Source: Pyrolobus sp964613695
Lineage (GTDB): Archaea > Thermoproteota > Thermoprotei_A > Sulfolobales > Pyrodictiaceae
NCBI GenBank assembly: GCA_964613695.1
Contig: CAZTIR010000013.1
Span: 1 to 30,876, forward strand
Reading direction: 5' to 3'
DNA: 30,876 nt
Shown: piece by piece, positions 30,723 to 30,876 of the stretch
Layout of the letters: each line of letters opens with the position of its first letter
Position numbering within the stretch: the stretch's first letter is position 1
Program-made: the position numbers and the translations under genes
Notes under the pieces: generated by a model
What the model was told of the DNA's origin: nothing
The model's input: the letters and a program-made list of their open reading frames with translations, nothing else
Databases searched by the model: none

Positions 30723-30876
30723 AGGTCGAAATACTACTAGGGCTGAACCGGTGTGAAAAATCCTTAACCAGGGTGACGGATACAACACAACTATTACACC
30801 GGCTCGAGTGCAGCGTGGAAAACGCGGGCAGCACCCCCACGAGAGGGCCTCAAAAGTCTAGAGGTAAACTAGATGC
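30723..30876. other. Upstream region of acsA to window end
   Basis: This stretch should contain the acsA promoter. I see AT-rich pieces (about 30729-30735 and 30736-30746) but no convincing TATA/BRE pair, and no gene start on the plus strand. The window ends before any next gene can be seen. Confidence 0.4.

Noticed and set aside
1..30876. CRISPR arrays, insertion sequences, attachment sites or a replication origin
   Set aside because: No spaced direct repeats, transposase motifs, tRNA-linked direct repeats or origin-type repeats were seen by eye.

Overview
The window looks like chromosome of a hyperthermophilic crenarchaeon, most likely of the Desulfurococcales/Pyrodictiaceae type; this assignment is my inference from gene content and style, not from a search. 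The DNA is GC-rich. Many genes start with GTG or TTG, Arg and Ile are written largely with AGG/AGA and ATA, and genes are packed with 1-26 nt overlaps. The usable promoters are archaeal TATA boxes (TTATAA, TTTAAA). Family content is archaeal: a CCG-domain succinate dehydrogenase, a CcmE with CxxxY, VapBC and HEPN/MNT modules, and ferredoxin-containing MinD ATPases. No rRNA, tRNA, CRISPR array, IS element or phage gene was found.

Layout. (1) 218-3547, minus strand: succinate dehydrogenase sdhA-sdhB-sdhC of the non-canonical Sulfolobus-like type, with no SdhD-like gene in the 217 nt that follow. (2) 3716-6915, minus: a DUF4213/DUF364 protein, an MscS channel, an M16 zinc peptidase and a DUF167 protein, tightly overlapped. 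(3) 6986-7691: a PIN/AbrB toxin-antitoxin pair. (4) 7717-11548: a peptide-type ABC importer (binding protein and two permeases, no ATPases) with a TrmO-like tRNA methyltransferase gene wedged between its genes. (5) 11621-16660: a stand-alone asparagine-synthase-like domain, a 403-nt gap, a small possible nuclease-fold protein, endonuclease IV, a second PIN/DUF104 pair, an RsmB/NSUN-type m5C methyltransferase and a CBS-pair protein.

(6) 16776-20392, plus strand: the only sizeable plus-strand block. It holds a possible SocA-like protein, two consecutive MinD-family ATPases that each carry an inserted 2x[4Fe-4S] ferredoxin domain and, beyond a minus-strand HEPN/MNT pair, a NifX/NafY-like cofactor-binding protein. 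The parts resemble the bacterial ORP (orange protein) system and make this the most interesting block. (7) 20494-25926, minus: an unknown gene followed by ccmC-ccmE-ccmA-ccmB and pmbA/tldE, i.e. cytochrome c maturation linked to a Tld peptidase subunit. (8) 25992-28685: tldD and two unknown membrane proteins. (9) 28740-30710: AMP-forming acetyl-CoA synthetase.

How they fit: succinate dehydrogenase and the Ccm system point to a membrane electron-transport chain with c-type cytochromes. Acetyl-CoA synthetase and the peptide importer point to use of acetate and peptides. The MinD-ferredoxin/NifX set suggests assembly or delivery of a metal-sulfur cofactor. Three toxin-antitoxin-type pairs are spread between the operons.
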